Shown: piece by piece, positions 12,924 through 24,683 of the stretch
How positions within the stretch are numbered: the first letter of the stretch is position 1
Layout: every line of letters begins with the position of its first letter
Source: Cichorium intybus
Lineage: Eukaryota; Streptophyta; Magnoliopsida; Asterales; Asteraceae
Assembly: GCA_023525715.1 (NCBI GenBank)
Contig: CM042011.1
Location: forward strand, 59,132,854 to 59,196,853
DNA: 64,000 nt
Direction: 5' to 3'
Translations under genes and position numbers: made by a program
The notes under the pieces: generated by a model
What the model saw: the letters and a program-made list of their open reading frames with translations, nothing else
Told to the model about the DNA's origin: nothing
Databases searched by the model: none

Positions 12924-14792
12924 TGTAACACCCGACTTATTAACAAAACACCCCAAAATTTTTTTTGTTTTTTTCAAACCAAATATTTTACAAACAAACC
13001 ATAAGTAGGGGGTATTAGTTAATACAATACGAGTACAAGAGTATCACGAAGTACAATACATAATATTATACATTCTTCAAGTCGGGTCGTCACTTCAAAT
13101 ACTAAGTCCTCAGTCACGGACTTTATCTTTTCCCTTGGCGGGATCACGCTCACCTGCAGGGACATATCAAATAAAACCGTGAGCTATAAAGCCCAATGAG
13201 TAATCAAATCAAGTATAACATGTATAAGAATAAAATTCTCTATACAAAATCAATTATGCATTATCATGCAATATAAAATCATATGTGGCTCACGGGTTAT
13301 CCCGCTTTTGCCTAGACTCACGGCTCCGTTCTTGCCATCGCAATGACTCACGGCTTATCCGGTCTTGTCTATATAAGTTTGACTCACAGCTCCGTTCTTG
13401 TCTATTATAGACTCACGGCTTATCTGGTATTGTCACGTCACAGTTTACATAGATATATTGACTCACAGCTCCGTTCTTGCCTATGGTAGACTCACGGCTT
13501 ATCTGGTCTTGTCATATTTCAAATCATGTAATTTGTCATTTTTGTCCCCCAAAATCATATTCATCTGCAGCTGCTCATATAACATATATCACAACGGATA
13601 ACAGTGAGATTACTCACCTGAAGGTTTGCTACAACTAGCGTTTGTTGTTCCTTGCTTTCCAATGTAATCCGTAGGGTTTTGTCCCGTACCTATAATTCCA
13701 TTTATTTTCAAAATGATTATAGGTTAATAACCATTCCAATTGACTCTAATACAATAGAGTTCAATACATTATCATTATAAACAATGCCTAGTTAATAAAC
13801 TTTCCGTTTACTAACTTTTTATGAATTTTACTATTCACCGAGGCATTTGAATCGATCTACAGTGCTCCCGAGAGGTCGAAAACTCAATATAAAAATTTTT
13901 CCAAACTTTTCAGACCATAACGAGCCTACGGTTCAAGTTTGAGATAAAACGGACAAGCCAAACGGAAATTAGCGATTCTGACTCCCTGCTTGGAGGCGCA
14001 CTGCGCCTGGGCCAGGGGCGCACTGCGCCCAGCGCCAGTGCAGGTCTCCTGCAGGTCGCGAATTATGTACTGTAGCTTGCAGTTTTGGTTTATAAGTTCT
14101 TAATGTTGTTCTTAACCGTTTGGGGTTTCTTCCTAGGCTAAAACCTTACATTTTAACAAGGTTTTTAACCCCCAAAACACACTCAATCAATCATATGAAG
14201 AATTAGGGTTCTTAGTTCTAACAACCCCAAAACTTCAAATTCATCAAAAATAACAATCTACTTCCATTTTCTTAAATTAAGCCCTTATTAGCATGACTTA
14301 ATGGAAGTATTACATCAACTTAACCACATAATCATAACTGCAAATGCAGTTTTGAGTTCTACAAAACTCATCAAGAACTAACAAGCTAGAACTTGGAAAA
14401 CTTACCTCCAAAGCTTCCAATTCCTCACTTCAAATGCTATAATCCGATTTTTAGCCTTAAACCTTCAAGATCCCTCCAAAATTCTGCAACTCCCGTACAA
14501 AGAAACCCTCCCGTAGCTCACCAAATTTCTGCACAAAATGGGAGAAGCTTCCAACCTTTTATACTTTCAGAATTTGCAGTTTGGTCCCTAGAGTTGTATA
14601 TTTAGAACTTTTGCCACAATATACACAATTTATGACAAAAATCGGATTTTATAACATTTTAAGTCCACAACTCAAAATATTATTACAAAACAAATCCTTT
14701 TCCGTCCAAAAGTCCAAATTATCCTTTAAGGTAAAATGACCAATCTGCCCTTTTTTATTATAATTACATAATAAACATGTTTTGGCGTTACA
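12924..14792 (-). mobile_element. Solo LTR of a Ty3/gypsy-type element (TGTAACACCCG ... GGCGTTACA)
   Basis: The 1869-bp element has ends TGTAACACCCG and GGCGTTACA and a perfect 5-bp target duplication ATTCA (12919-12923 and 14793-14797). No internal region is attached, so it is a solo LTR. The ends match those of the Tekay-like element at 17382-32276, which is read from the minus strand; the minus orientation here is inferred from that. Inside are repeated 'GACTCACGGCTCCGTTCTTG' type units (about 13280-13510) and a CG-rich palindrome pair, GGCGCACTGCGCC (about 13995-14030). A 5'-truncated relative lies at 23380-24353. Confidence 0.88.
13280..13515. repeat. Short tandem repeats within the solo LTR
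   Basis: Alternating units of ACTCACGGCT(C)CGTTCTTG and ACTCACGGCTTATCYGGTCTTG occur about five to six times at 35-60-bp spacing. They are imperfect and confined to this LTR. Confidence 0.7.
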
Positions 14793-14797
14793 ATTCA

Positions 14798-17280
14798 CAT
14801 ACCACAAGCATATCTAATTATATTATATCATCTCCAATGGTTAATTTTTTTTAAATATTTCTATTATAAATTAGCTAATTTATCTTTATCATGGTCATAT
14901 ATTACATAAACTAACGTCATATGATTTTTTCAATATTTAGGTTTACGCCATATTTTTGTAAAATAACATTAGTTGATATTAATAGTTTAATTAATAAAAA
15001 TGATTAAATATAATATTAAGGTAATACCATTTGTTAGACAAACATATATATCTAATCAAACACTTAAACTCATCTACTATACGTTCGAAAAGTTTACAAA
15101 TTTTAAAGTTTTTAAAGTATGTAGTGGAAATTGTGATGTGTGTGTAATAAATCAAAGATGAAATTAAAAAAATATAAAATCAGGATTTAATATGTGTTTC
15201 TGATAGTAAACGAGATAGAGATGTGTGTTTGGAGGGGGAGGGGTAGATAGAGAAAAAAGATGGGCGGATAGTTTTGGTGGTGGTGTTATAGTTGCATTTT
15301 ATTACTTCTTTTTACGGTTTAATTTATCATCATTTTCTTTTTTTTATTAGTTTTTCATGCATTATTCTAGTTTTATTTATTTCTTGGTTACTTCAGAATC
15401 TTTCGAGTCCTTTGTGTTAAATTGCAAATTATTAAAGAAGACGAAATAGGAGCGGAACGTGACAAGGGATGTATTCAGGCTTCAACACTCATAGGCTATC
15501 AAGGGCTTAAAATAGGCTAAAATGAGTCAAAACCCGACTTGGATCCGAGTTAGACAACAAAACATAGCATGGGAAGAAGCTAGCATGTGAAACACAAAAG
15601 TATGGGGCTGGACATCTAAACTCGGTCCGAGTTGGGCATATTTTGGCGCGGTTTGGTCATTTTGCTTATTTTGGCAACCTTATGTCTTGCTTGGGTCATT
15701 TCACACAGATAACCGGTTTTTGGAGTAGATGATACGATTTTGGAGAGGTTTTCACAAGGATTGAAAGATCCAAGGAGCTAGATACATCAGAGTATATTGC
15801 CAAATACGGGAAAATATATGGAAATGTTGACAATTGAAATACTTTTATGAGTTTAGAAGCATAAACTAGATCTTAAACTACTTACAACACATCCAAAAAG
15901 ATTATGCAATTTCCTTATGAAAATTAGGCTACCTAAATATAAGACTTTGGAATAAGAATTGTGAAATTAAGAGATAAATGCAAAGAATGATGGAAAATAT
16001 ATTTTAAATCATTCATTTTTCTTGAAATAAAGATGATTTGATATTTAAATAGAATAATGGTGGCAATTTGAGATTTAGTTATTGTGATATCATTATAATG
16101 GAATTGAGCATAAAGTGTATGAGAGGCTTAAGGTGTACTTAGTAGAAAGAGGGTTTTATGATAAAAAAAATTATGCACATGTCATATGTATTGATATTGT
16201 TATGTTTTGATTTCCAAGGATAAGGATAATTAAGAAAGAGAAAGCTGAAAATGTGGGATATCGAATAAGGTCATCCAAGTGAGTGACATGTGGTTGAATT
16301 AATAGTATATGCCATGATAATTTAATATAGATTTTCCATAAATCTGATATATGTATACAGGTGATGAATTTAACATGTACAACAGGATGGCAGATGTTGA
16401 ATGGTCATGTTTGGTGTTATATCAAAGGATATTAGGATATATGTGTTTTCTGGTGAGAACCCATGCTCAATATTGTAGGAGTATACACGAAAAGATATTG
16501 GGATGGTGTGTCATTCATGAGAACCCATGCTCAATGTTGTTGGACCATATATTAAAAAGAGTTTGATATGTGTGTATTACTTGGTATTAAACCATGCTCA
16601 ATATTGTCGTTGATCTATACACAAAAAAAAAATAGTTAGGATAGATTCTTACACCGTACCCTTTTTGTTAGACACAACATCACACACAATCACTTTAGAG
16701 ATGTGTAGGTTGGTTGAGATTCCTATTTTGAGCTTGGTAGACTTTGCTTAGTATCACATGAACCAGGTCATATAGGATCCCATGAACCAGGACATAATGC
16801 ATTACATGTCATGTTTCTGACATATCAAATATTGCATATTTAAATGTATGGCATTTTATACCGAGTATGAGTATTATTTGTTATGATTTCGTACAATGTG
16901 GTATCTCTCTATTCACTAAGCATTAAGCTTAGATGTTTTTGTTTATTTTATATATTATGGGTAGATGTACAATTCTGGGCAGTAGTGGAGTTGGCAGTTG
17001 GAAGCATGTGCTTAGAAGATAAAAAATAATGCAAGTATTATTTAATGTGTTAGCGTCTTAACGTTACATATTCAAGGTAGTTGGTATCTGGATTCAATGG
17101 ATTTGATGATTGGTAGCATATATACTTAATAGATCTCAATATATGGTTAGATGTTTATATTTTAGCCACATGAGAACTTATTGATGGGTGAAGTTTGTGA
17201 TATGTTGTATTTAGGTAGCAGTCATGCCAAATATTTGGTGGACGTCTTAGAAAAAATTTAGGACTACTTTTTGTAAGATA
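14798..17280. other. AT-rich intergenic region
   Basis: No gene, RNA gene or bounded transposon is recognised. The only internal structure noticed is a set of three imperfect repeats around 16450-16610 centred on CCATGCTCAATATTGT. Short open frames on both strands look random. Confidence 0.5.
16450..16612. repeat. Three imperfect ~65-bp tandem units
   Basis: The phrase AACCCATGCTCAATATTGT or a near match occurs at about 16448, 16520 and 16588, each followed by TATACACGAAAAG/TATATTAAAAAG/TATACACAAAAAA-like sequence. Degenerate and non-coding. Confidence 0.6.
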
Positions 17281-17301
17281 TATGTGGAATCTAAAATTAT
17301 C

Positions 17302-17381
17302 TCTCCAAAAGAGTCCTTATATAGAGATGAGAGATTCCAACATATGTACACACTTATAAGAACGTGTTGCACCAGTATGGG
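17302..17381. repeat. Repeat copy interrupted by the Tekay-like element (left part)
   Basis: CTCTCCAAAAGAGTCCTTAT... and ATAAGAACGTGTTGCACCAG resemble 32352-32395 and 36400-36433 respectively. See the finding on the paralogous empty site. Confidence 0.55.
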
Positions 17382-18789
17382 TGTAACACCCGGCTCATAG
17401 AAACAAATACACCCAAAAATTATCACTTTGAAAACATAGTTTAACACGAAAAACGATACATATGTGTATAAGTCACATACAAAAGGGTACACGCGTATCA
17501 AGGGAGTACAAAACAAATTCAAACTCCCTCCAAGTCGGGCTGCTACTTTATGCATTTATTCACCCTACGCCTCTTATCCATGAGCTACATCCTTACCCTT
17601 ATCGGGGTCACGCTCACTGGTTATCACACACGCTGTGAGCTATACAACTCAATGCGTAATCATATGCACAATTTAACATATATATAGAAAATAAAACAAT
17701 AGATTTCAATACAATGTAATTCTACATTTTATTCACAATTTCTACTGTTCAATCCTTCTGTCGTGCGAACCACAAAGGCTTCAACCACGTATGTCTGGCA
17801 ATTAAGCCCAACCACCTAGCCACGAAGGCCGATATGTTGGACGAGTAAGTCCAAACTCCTAGCCACGAAGGCTATTATAATTGGACAATTATGCCCAATC
17901 TCTTAGCTACAAAGGTCTTATAATTTGGACAATTATGCCCAATCTCCTAGCCACAAAGGCCATTATAATTTAGACAATTATGCTCAATCTCCTAGCCACA
18001 AATTTTGTTATAAACCATATAGGTTCCTACAATATAGATCGGGTTGAAGTTATGTATAATCCTAGTTATACATATCACACGAGATATACTACAGATTACT
18101 CACCTGGTTTGAAGTTTTGTATAATCCTGGTTAACACAATCGGTAGGTACAAAGTGTTTCTTTAACACTTTCCCACACCTACACCACCACACATACACCA
18201 CATATAGGTAAATATCTTGTAGTTACCTAATCATAGCTTGGAACTAGTTCACTATGGGTAAAGTTTGGGATTGGAACCCTCCCATACACCTAATTCAAGT
18301 GCTACTTGCACCAATCTTTGTTAATTACAGGTGGTTCACTATCACCACCTGAAATTAACCAAATCCAAACAAACCAACCATTCAATTTGAGCAAGAACAA
18401 TTACCTTCAAGAAGCAATATATCAATTACCACTTCAATCCCTCGAGTTCTAGCCTTCCAATTTGACTTATAGATGTTTGAGGAGGTTTTTCTAGGGTTTT
18501 AAGAGTTTTAGGATCGAGAGGCTCTTTCCCTAAATGAAAGAAAAACACACTTTAAAAAGTGCATCTGTGCAGTTAGCGCCGCTAACATCCAAAGTTAGCA
18601 CTGCTAACTTCGGCCATCCGGCCCGTTTCACGATACACGACCCGTTTAAAGCCATGGGTTGCCCCCACTTTCTACACGAATCGTGTGGGTCTAGAGGTGT
18701 TTCGGGTTGGTTTCTAAGCCCTTTTTACACGACCCGTGTAACCCCTTTTTGGCATTTTCCAAGGAAAAACTTCATCCAAAAGGTATTCT
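17382..18789 (-). repeat. 3' LTR of the Tekay-like element, first part (continues at 26582-26667)
   Basis: Starts TGTAACACCCGGC and is cut at 18789 by the nested element; the rest resumes after the second ATTCT copy and ends GGCGTTACA at 26667. It contains four to five imperfect ~60-bp units around 17790-18000 (ATTATAATTTGGACAATTATGCCCAATCTCCTAGCC type) and a block of CG-containing palindromes at 18568-18745, such as GTTAGCGCCGCTAAC. Confidence 0.85.
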
Positions 18790-19556
18790 TGTTGGATTAG
18801 GTGTCTAAGCCATGACTTTACAACTATGTTTATCTTGATAATTGAAGCAAAGTCCATTTGGGTTGCCCTCATAGCTGGAGGTCAGGATAGAGTTCGGTAG
18901 AGTAAAAGGTTGATTTATTAATTGCTTAATAAATCAATAGAATTAATTAAATGGTTTATTAATATATTTAAGTGTTAATATATTAATTAGAAACTATAAT
19001 AATTAATTAAGATTTAATCTAGAATTAATTGGATTTAATTCAGTGATTAAATTAATTAATTAAAAGTGCAGGGACTGGTTTGTATTTATTCAATAGTTGA
19101 ATAACTGGCAAGCCAGTAGCCAGGTGCCTAAGTTGGCGAAATTATGAGTGGATACACTCATATTTCGAAACCCTAATTAGGGTTATGGAAAGCCTTGTCC
19201 AAATGGTTAACAGGCTTGCCCATTAAGGAGGCTCCTTAGGGTTTCAGCTGTAACCCTTGGAGGCTATAAAAGGAGGCACCTGGCCACCCTAAAACCTGCA
19301 CCACTTTTACCCAGATAAACTCTGCTGGACTACCTTCTCCATTGCTGTGGGTATGACTTGCATCTGAGGCAGGATACTTTTGCTGCTAGCTTCAAGAACA
19401 AGATTCAAAGGTTGGTTCTTCTGATTTAAACTTTAGAAATAATTGTTGGCCTTTAGTTTTAGTTTATTATCTTCATAGAAGAAAACATAGATCTTTCTAG
19501 GGTTGCATGTGAACCATAGGATTATTTGTGTTCATTGTTTGCTAGAAAACCCTTCA
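18790..19556 (+). repeat. 5' LTR of the nested element
   Basis: 767 bp. A TATA box (TATAAAA, 19265-19271) in GGCTATAAAAGGAGGC marks the likely U3/R promoter. A dense set of ATTAATTAA words fills 18940-19065. Ends CCTTCA directly before the primer binding site. Confidence 0.9.
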
Positions 19557-19557
19557 G

Positions 19558-19576
19558 TGGTATCAGAGCCAATTTG
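19558..19576 (+). other. Primer binding site of the nested element
   Basis: TGGTATCAGAGCCAATTTG, one base after the 5' LTR, matches the usual plant tRNA-iMet complement over its first 12-13 bases. Confidence 0.85.
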
Positions 19577-20321
19577 TTTTCTTGTGAATTTGATATAATT
19601 GCTTTGTATGATGATGGGTTTAGCGAAAATAAAACCCCTCATGGAGGCCAATTCGAAATTGGTGGCTAAGGTTTTGAAAACCCTAGCCTCCACCCCTTAT
19701 TTTGGCGATTTTGCTTGCTTTGGTAAGTATGTTTCTTATTTTTGGTAATTGAGATCAATTAATAAATGGAAACCCTAATCCCATTGCTTGCCTTTTTCGA
19801 AAATTAGGGGATTAGATAGGATTAAATTAATTTGATTAATTTGTGATGCCTATCTAGATTTAATTAATTTAATTAATTGTTTTAATTAAAAGATAAATTA
19901 AATCACTTAAAGAATTAATTTAAATTTTCAAAAATTGTTTAAAAATTTGCAAAAATTATGAGATAATTAATTCTAAAATATTTTAATAAGATTAAAATAT
20001 ATCTTATATATTTATGATTAAAAGTTAATTATTTATATATAAGAAAATTGGTTAATCTTACCGCTAGTAGGCCTCATTCTCAAAACTGTCCTATAAAGAG
20101 GGTATAAGGCGACTGACTATAAAATGTTAGTCTAATGGGTATCCACTCTTACCCACCGCTCTCATGGTCAGTCGAGTGTCGTTAGCCGAACGGGTTTGAT
20201 AGAACCGCTAAGCCTCTTAAAAGTATAATGCTATAATTGAAAGTACTAGAACCTTGAACAAAAACCCAATCTAGTTACTTTAGGTTAAAAATGTGAATTG
20301 GTGCTAATCCATGGAATTGCA

Positions 20322-20399
20322 CATTGCACTTTGTGGAACGTTGGCGGAGCATGTGTGGTTTACCGGCACGCCAACTGGGGTCCACAAAGACTTGCAATG
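20322..20399 (+). other. Conserved-loop hairpin H1 in the 5' leader
   Basis: CATTGCA pairs with TGCAATG, CTTTGTGGA with TCCACAAAG, and GTTGGCG with CGCCAAC, enclosing a 22-nt loop (20347-20368) GAGCATGTGTGG + TTTACCGGCA. An asymmetric bulge (AC against TGGGG) separates the two upper stems. It is the most stable of four related hairpins. Pairing is read directly from the sequence; function is unknown. Confidence 0.7.
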
Positions 20400-20411
20400 G
20401 GTTTCTCGATT

Positions 20412-20467
20412 TTGTCATTATTAACAGAGCGTGTGTGGTTAACCGGCACGTTAATTAGAGATGACAA
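20412..20467 (+). other. Conserved-loop hairpin H2 in the 5' leader
   Basis: TTGTCAT pairs with ATGACAA and ATTAAC with GTTAAT, around a 22-nt loop (20427-20448) GAGCGTGTGTGG + TTAACCGGCA. A five-base 3' bulge TAGAG sits where H1 has TGGGG. The stem sequences are unrelated to H1 while the loop is nearly the same. The loop contains the palindrome GGTTAACC. Confidence 0.7.
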
Positions 20468-20783
20468 TTGACTTCGAAAGTACCGAGCATATTTGCATGG
20501 TTATTCACACCCGGTTTATGATCCTCGGCATCCCAGTCACAAACAGTGGGGCACATCCGAGACTAAACATGTCATTGAACAGTTCAATGTGTCTCAACAG
20601 ATCTAAAAATTTCATAAGATGAAATTGATAAGTGCATTATCTACCTTAATGACCATTATGTTGTGATTACGGCATCCCTCTTCACACCATAGTTGGGGTA
20701 TTTTGGGTCCTAGCCTTAATAAATAATATATTGGGTAATTATTTAAAAGGAAAAACTAAACAAATAAATTCTATTTATTGTAG

Positions 20784-21480
20784 ATGTCTAAATCAAGTGT
20801 CTATTCTCCTCCCTCTCCTCCTTCACCCATTTCTGAGAGCATCAGAAAGCACCTGCTTAATATGGAAAGGCTGACTGGCCTTAACTGTAAGGAATGGCTT
20901 CGCAATTGGAGACGGGTTCTCTGTTTTGCCAGCAAGCCATATCTGACTGAGTGTCCGCTCCCCAGAGCATGACGTCACATAGTAGCTTGTGATGAGCATG
21001 ACTCCTTAATTGTTAAGTCAAGGAAAGTTCGTTACCTAATACTATTGATCATTGACCCCGATTTCCGCAGGAATTTAGAATTCCTGGGGTCAGATAAGTT
21101 AACACAGCTAGTTGTGGAAAAGTTCCATGAACTGGTTGAGAAAGGATGAGCTAAGATCTTCAAAGAGTTTGAAGTGTGCAGGAAGTAGCATCAGTTCACA
21201 TGTTCTCAAGACTGAGAGACACATAGGTGAACTGTATAAATTTGGTCCCCTTTTGATCGGGAGTTAAAGCATTAGCTCGACTCGCTGATCCGTTCATCCT
21301 GATGTACAGGAAGGGAAACCAGATAAGACAATCGTGGATATGCATTCAATGTTGACTCTGTATGAGTCGTTCATAGAGAAGCATAGTTCCATTGATTCAG
21401 CGGCTTCAGGATTGAGTCCAGTAATAGGACACATCAAGAAATGATCCAGATCGTCTGGACCAGTTCCTCGATGGTTCAAA
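20784..21480 (+). pseudogene. copia-like gag remnant of the nested element
   Basis: The first 62 codons (20784-20972) read MSKSSVYSPPSPPSPISESI then ...NMERLTGLNCKEWLRNWRRVL, like the copia Gag 'L.G.N...W.RN..I.L' block. After a stop, related sequence continues in shifted frames: LILLIIDPDFRRNLEFLGSDKL, LVVEKFHELVEKG and, at about 21300-21445, a block resembling 'VDMHSMLTLYESFIEKH'. Several stops make it non-coding. No zinc knuckle is seen. This is the only coding trace in the internal region. Confidence 0.6.
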
Positions 21481-21975
21481 CTGGGAATCCACAGGGTGGG
21501 ACACAGTCACGGAAAGATTGGAAAATGCTCCGAAGCCGAACAGTTTGGCAACTCAGGAATATCTTAAAACTCAGAACACCTGATCCTTAGTTCCTTGATA
21601 CATGATGTGTTTCTCACATTTGCTTTATATGCATGGACTCTGTAGGATGTGGGATGTTGTTGCATAGGAGCATATTCAGATTGGATCTGAAGCTCATGCA
21701 ATTTTAGAGTTTAGTTAGATATTGAAATATTGTTATTAGCTTTTTGATGCGTTTGACATTGTTTATTATATTGTACATTGTGCAAGGATTTTTGTTTTAA
21801 TAAAATTGTCAATTTTCTTTTAACACATGTTGTTTGAAATATCCTTGAAATGTTGTATGATTGTGTTGAATGCATGATTAGTGAGAACTTGAATATTAAA
21901 TGCATCCAAAGTGTTTGGATATTTAAGAATTGTGTCCCTTATGATTGTTAAGATAAATGTTGTAAGAATCAATTC

Positions 21976-22220
21976 AACCAAAGGTCCAGTTGGACAGGAC
22001 TTTGGAATCACTTGACTTAGGGTCACCTGATGAATTGAGTTCTTAATGTGTCAAGAAATGAATCACCCAAAGATCCAGTTGGACAGGACTTTGGAATCAT
22101 TTGACTTAGAGTCAGATGATGATTAAGTTCTCTATAAGGCACATGTGGCAAGAAATGAATCACCCAAAGATCCAGAGGATAGGATTTTGGAATCAGTTGA
22201 CTTAGAGTCAACTGAAGATT
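21976..22220. repeat. Three ~95-bp tandem repeats in the nested element
   Basis: Units start near 21976, 22062 and 22158 with AATCACCCAAAGATCCAG or a variant and contain GGACTTTGGAATCA, then TTGACTTAGAGTCA. The last unit has a near-perfect palindrome AGTTGACTTAGAGTCAACT. Units diverge by roughly 10-20% by eye. Confidence 0.8.
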
Positions 22221-23339
22221 GCAAGTCTTGAACAGAACTAACAAAGTCATAAGTTTACATAGAGATGTAAAAGACATTGAGATTAGGAGCAACCAACACA
22301 TCAGTTGCTGTGTATTGCTCGAATCTTCAAATTGAACACAATTGTTTGTACTTCATGGTATTTGTCATTCGGTATGACGAATATGACTTCGCTTATCAAA
22401 ATAAGTGATTGGATTGAATCCTTGAACAGTTCAAGGACTTCAAAGGAAGTACAAGATCCACAGAACCTGAGTGACAGCATAAACTGGGAAAATGTTTCAC
22501 AGTTTATTCTCTTCCAAGAACATTAATAGTTATAATGTGTCTTAGGGAAGATGATGGAGCGTTGGTCGAAAGAGTTCGATCCTCAATGTATGAGATACAT
22601 TGCCAATTAGTTTCCGATACATTGAATACTAAACCAGTCAGACCATATTCCAACCACATCTTCGACTAAGTAGGTTTTGCAGACACTGTCTGAAATGTAA
22701 AGCTGGGATTCTCCCACTTATACATTAAAGGTCCAGGGTCTTGTAGTGTTCGTCCGAACCTCACGACTGGCCTGAACCTAATCAGAAATGTCATTTCACT
22801 GGCGATCCCGCTGTACCTGGAAAAGAAAGAGCTCTTTTAGAAAGAACTCATATTCTAAGGAGACAGTGGGAGTTTGGGACAGTCCTGAATGAGTTCAGGA
22901 TTAGCCAAGTGAAATAACCTTTAGTCATCACTAGGCCTAGAGCAGAAATCAGATTTTTGTTTTAAAATTCTGACATAGCTTTCTCTTGACCAGTAGTATT
23001 GATCACCGTCATAAGTAATTGTGATCGGGGTGACATACCGAATAGTGGTAAATCACTATAGTTGGTACGGATTTTCAATCCGACTACTTGGAAGCATTGG
23101 TGAGCCCGGTTGCTGCCAATTAAGAGAACTTTAGGACGAGATACAGTCCATGTGACTGTTTGATTGATTTTACAACTGCTCTTAAAACCAGTGGGAGTAA
23201 TCATCAAAAGAAACCAACATGGACAGAAACGTACCTTCAGAACATCTCGTTGAGTGAGACGATACTCAGAGTCAAGTAATTGACTCCGACAGAAGCACTC
23301 TCAATAGAAGATGAAATCCGAAAGGATACTGCATATTGT

Positions 23340-23384
23340 AAGTCGTTAGTGGAGCGCGTGTGGATCACCGGCACACTAGGACTT
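23340..23384 (+). other. Conserved-loop hairpin H3, truncated by an inserted LTR fragment
   Basis: AAGTC and TTAGTG (separated by one unpaired G) pair with CACTAG and GACTT around the loop GAGCGCGTGTGG + ATCACCGGCA (23352-23373). The foreign LTR fragment begins at about 23380, so the lower stem of the original structure is probably lost. Confidence 0.6.
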
Positions 23385-24353
23385 TTCATACCATCATGGA
23401 CTTATGGTTCAAGTTTGAGGTAAATCGGACAAGCCTAGCAAAATTTCACACATTTGAGCTCTCTGCCAGGCAAACACGACCCGTGCTAATGAAGCACGAC
23501 CCGTGCCGTTGGGCGCACCGCGCCTGGAAGTTGGGCGCACCGCGCCTTGCGCCTGGGCAGGGTTCCAGACCAGTCGCGATTTTGCACTGTAGCATGCAGT
23601 TTTGACATTTTAAGTCCTTAATCCTGTTCTTGATCATATGGGGTTTATTTCCAGACTAAAACCCTCCAATAATACAAGGTTTTAATCCAATGAAACAAAC
23701 TCAATCAATCAAAAGGAAGAATTAGGGTTCTTAGTTCCAAAAACCCCAAAACTTCAAATTCATCAATTTCAATGGTTTCAATGTCATATTCTTATCATAT
23801 GAACATGTTTAAACCTTACAAATCATATACACATCATGGATTATGACGGAAATTACAGATTTCAGTCCACTCCATGAAAACCCATCAAGAACACACAAGA
23901 ACTTGGAATACTAACCTTGTTTAACTTAGGAATCACCAATTCCAAGCTACTAATCCGATTTCTTGCTTCAACCTTCAAGGAATTCCAGAAATCACATCTT
24001 CAAGAACATTCCCTTAACCTCAATTGTTCAGCCAACAATTATGAGAGGTATTTTTCCTTTTATATTTTCCAAATTTTCACTTTTAGTCCCTAAGTTTCAT
24101 TTCTTGAACTTTTGGCACTATAATCAAGTTTTATTACAATAAAGCTTTCATACCTTATCCTTTTGCCACAAACGACAATGTTTTAACATATTTGGTCTTT
24201 CACATGGTCAAATGACCAAATTACCCTTTTATGGTAAAATGACCAATTTACCTTTTTCTAGTATTAACTTTCTAATACTTAGAACACCATATTAAATCAT
24301 AAATACACTATGGTTCACATATTAATACTTGTCAAAAGTATCGTGGTGTTACA
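23380..24353 (-). mobile_element. 5'-truncated LTR fragment related to the solo LTR at 12924-14792
   Basis: From ACTTTTCA onward it follows the same order as 13910-14792: GGTTCAAGTTTGAG, a pair of GGCGCACCGCGCC palindromes, GCAGTTTTG, AAACCCT..., GAATTAGGGTTCTTAGTTC, and the end GGTGTTACA at 24353. The first ~980 bp of the LTR are absent and no target duplication is visible. It lies inside the nested element, so it arrived by a later or chimeric event. Confidence 0.8.
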
Positions 24354-24683
24354 ATAAGATTCAAGATGCATGAGAAAAAGTCTCCGAAAGGATATAGTTA
24401 TTAAAAGTCGTGACACAAGGATTATAATAATCCTAAGATTCCAAAAGGGTTTGGAATAGGACTAGATCGATTCCATAAGGTTCTTGGATCGATCAGAAGT
24501 GTCATGAACATGTCTTCATGACTTAATGCTTAGAGCATACTGAGTCAGATTCAGGATATGACCTGGCTGGGGATACTTAATGGATTTTGTACATATGTGA
24601 GATATCATTGGAAAAAGATTAGGGGTGAATGTTGATAACAATTTGAAAAGAGTTTTTCAAATAAGGACTTAATGGTTAAAGAA

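Noticed and set aside
13280..13515. CRISPR-like regular repeats
   Set aside because: Irregular spacing, degenerate units, eukaryotic LTR context; they are LTR tandem repeats.
17247..17555. 102-codon minus-strand frame
   Set aside because: It spans the boundary between the older repeat and the Tekay LTR terminus, so it is not a gene.
22027..22080. CTGATGA ... GAAA sequence resembling a hammerhead ribozyme core
   Set aside because: The stem between the two core blocks does not pair properly and the neighbouring repeat units have AGATGATG at the same place, so the match is chance.
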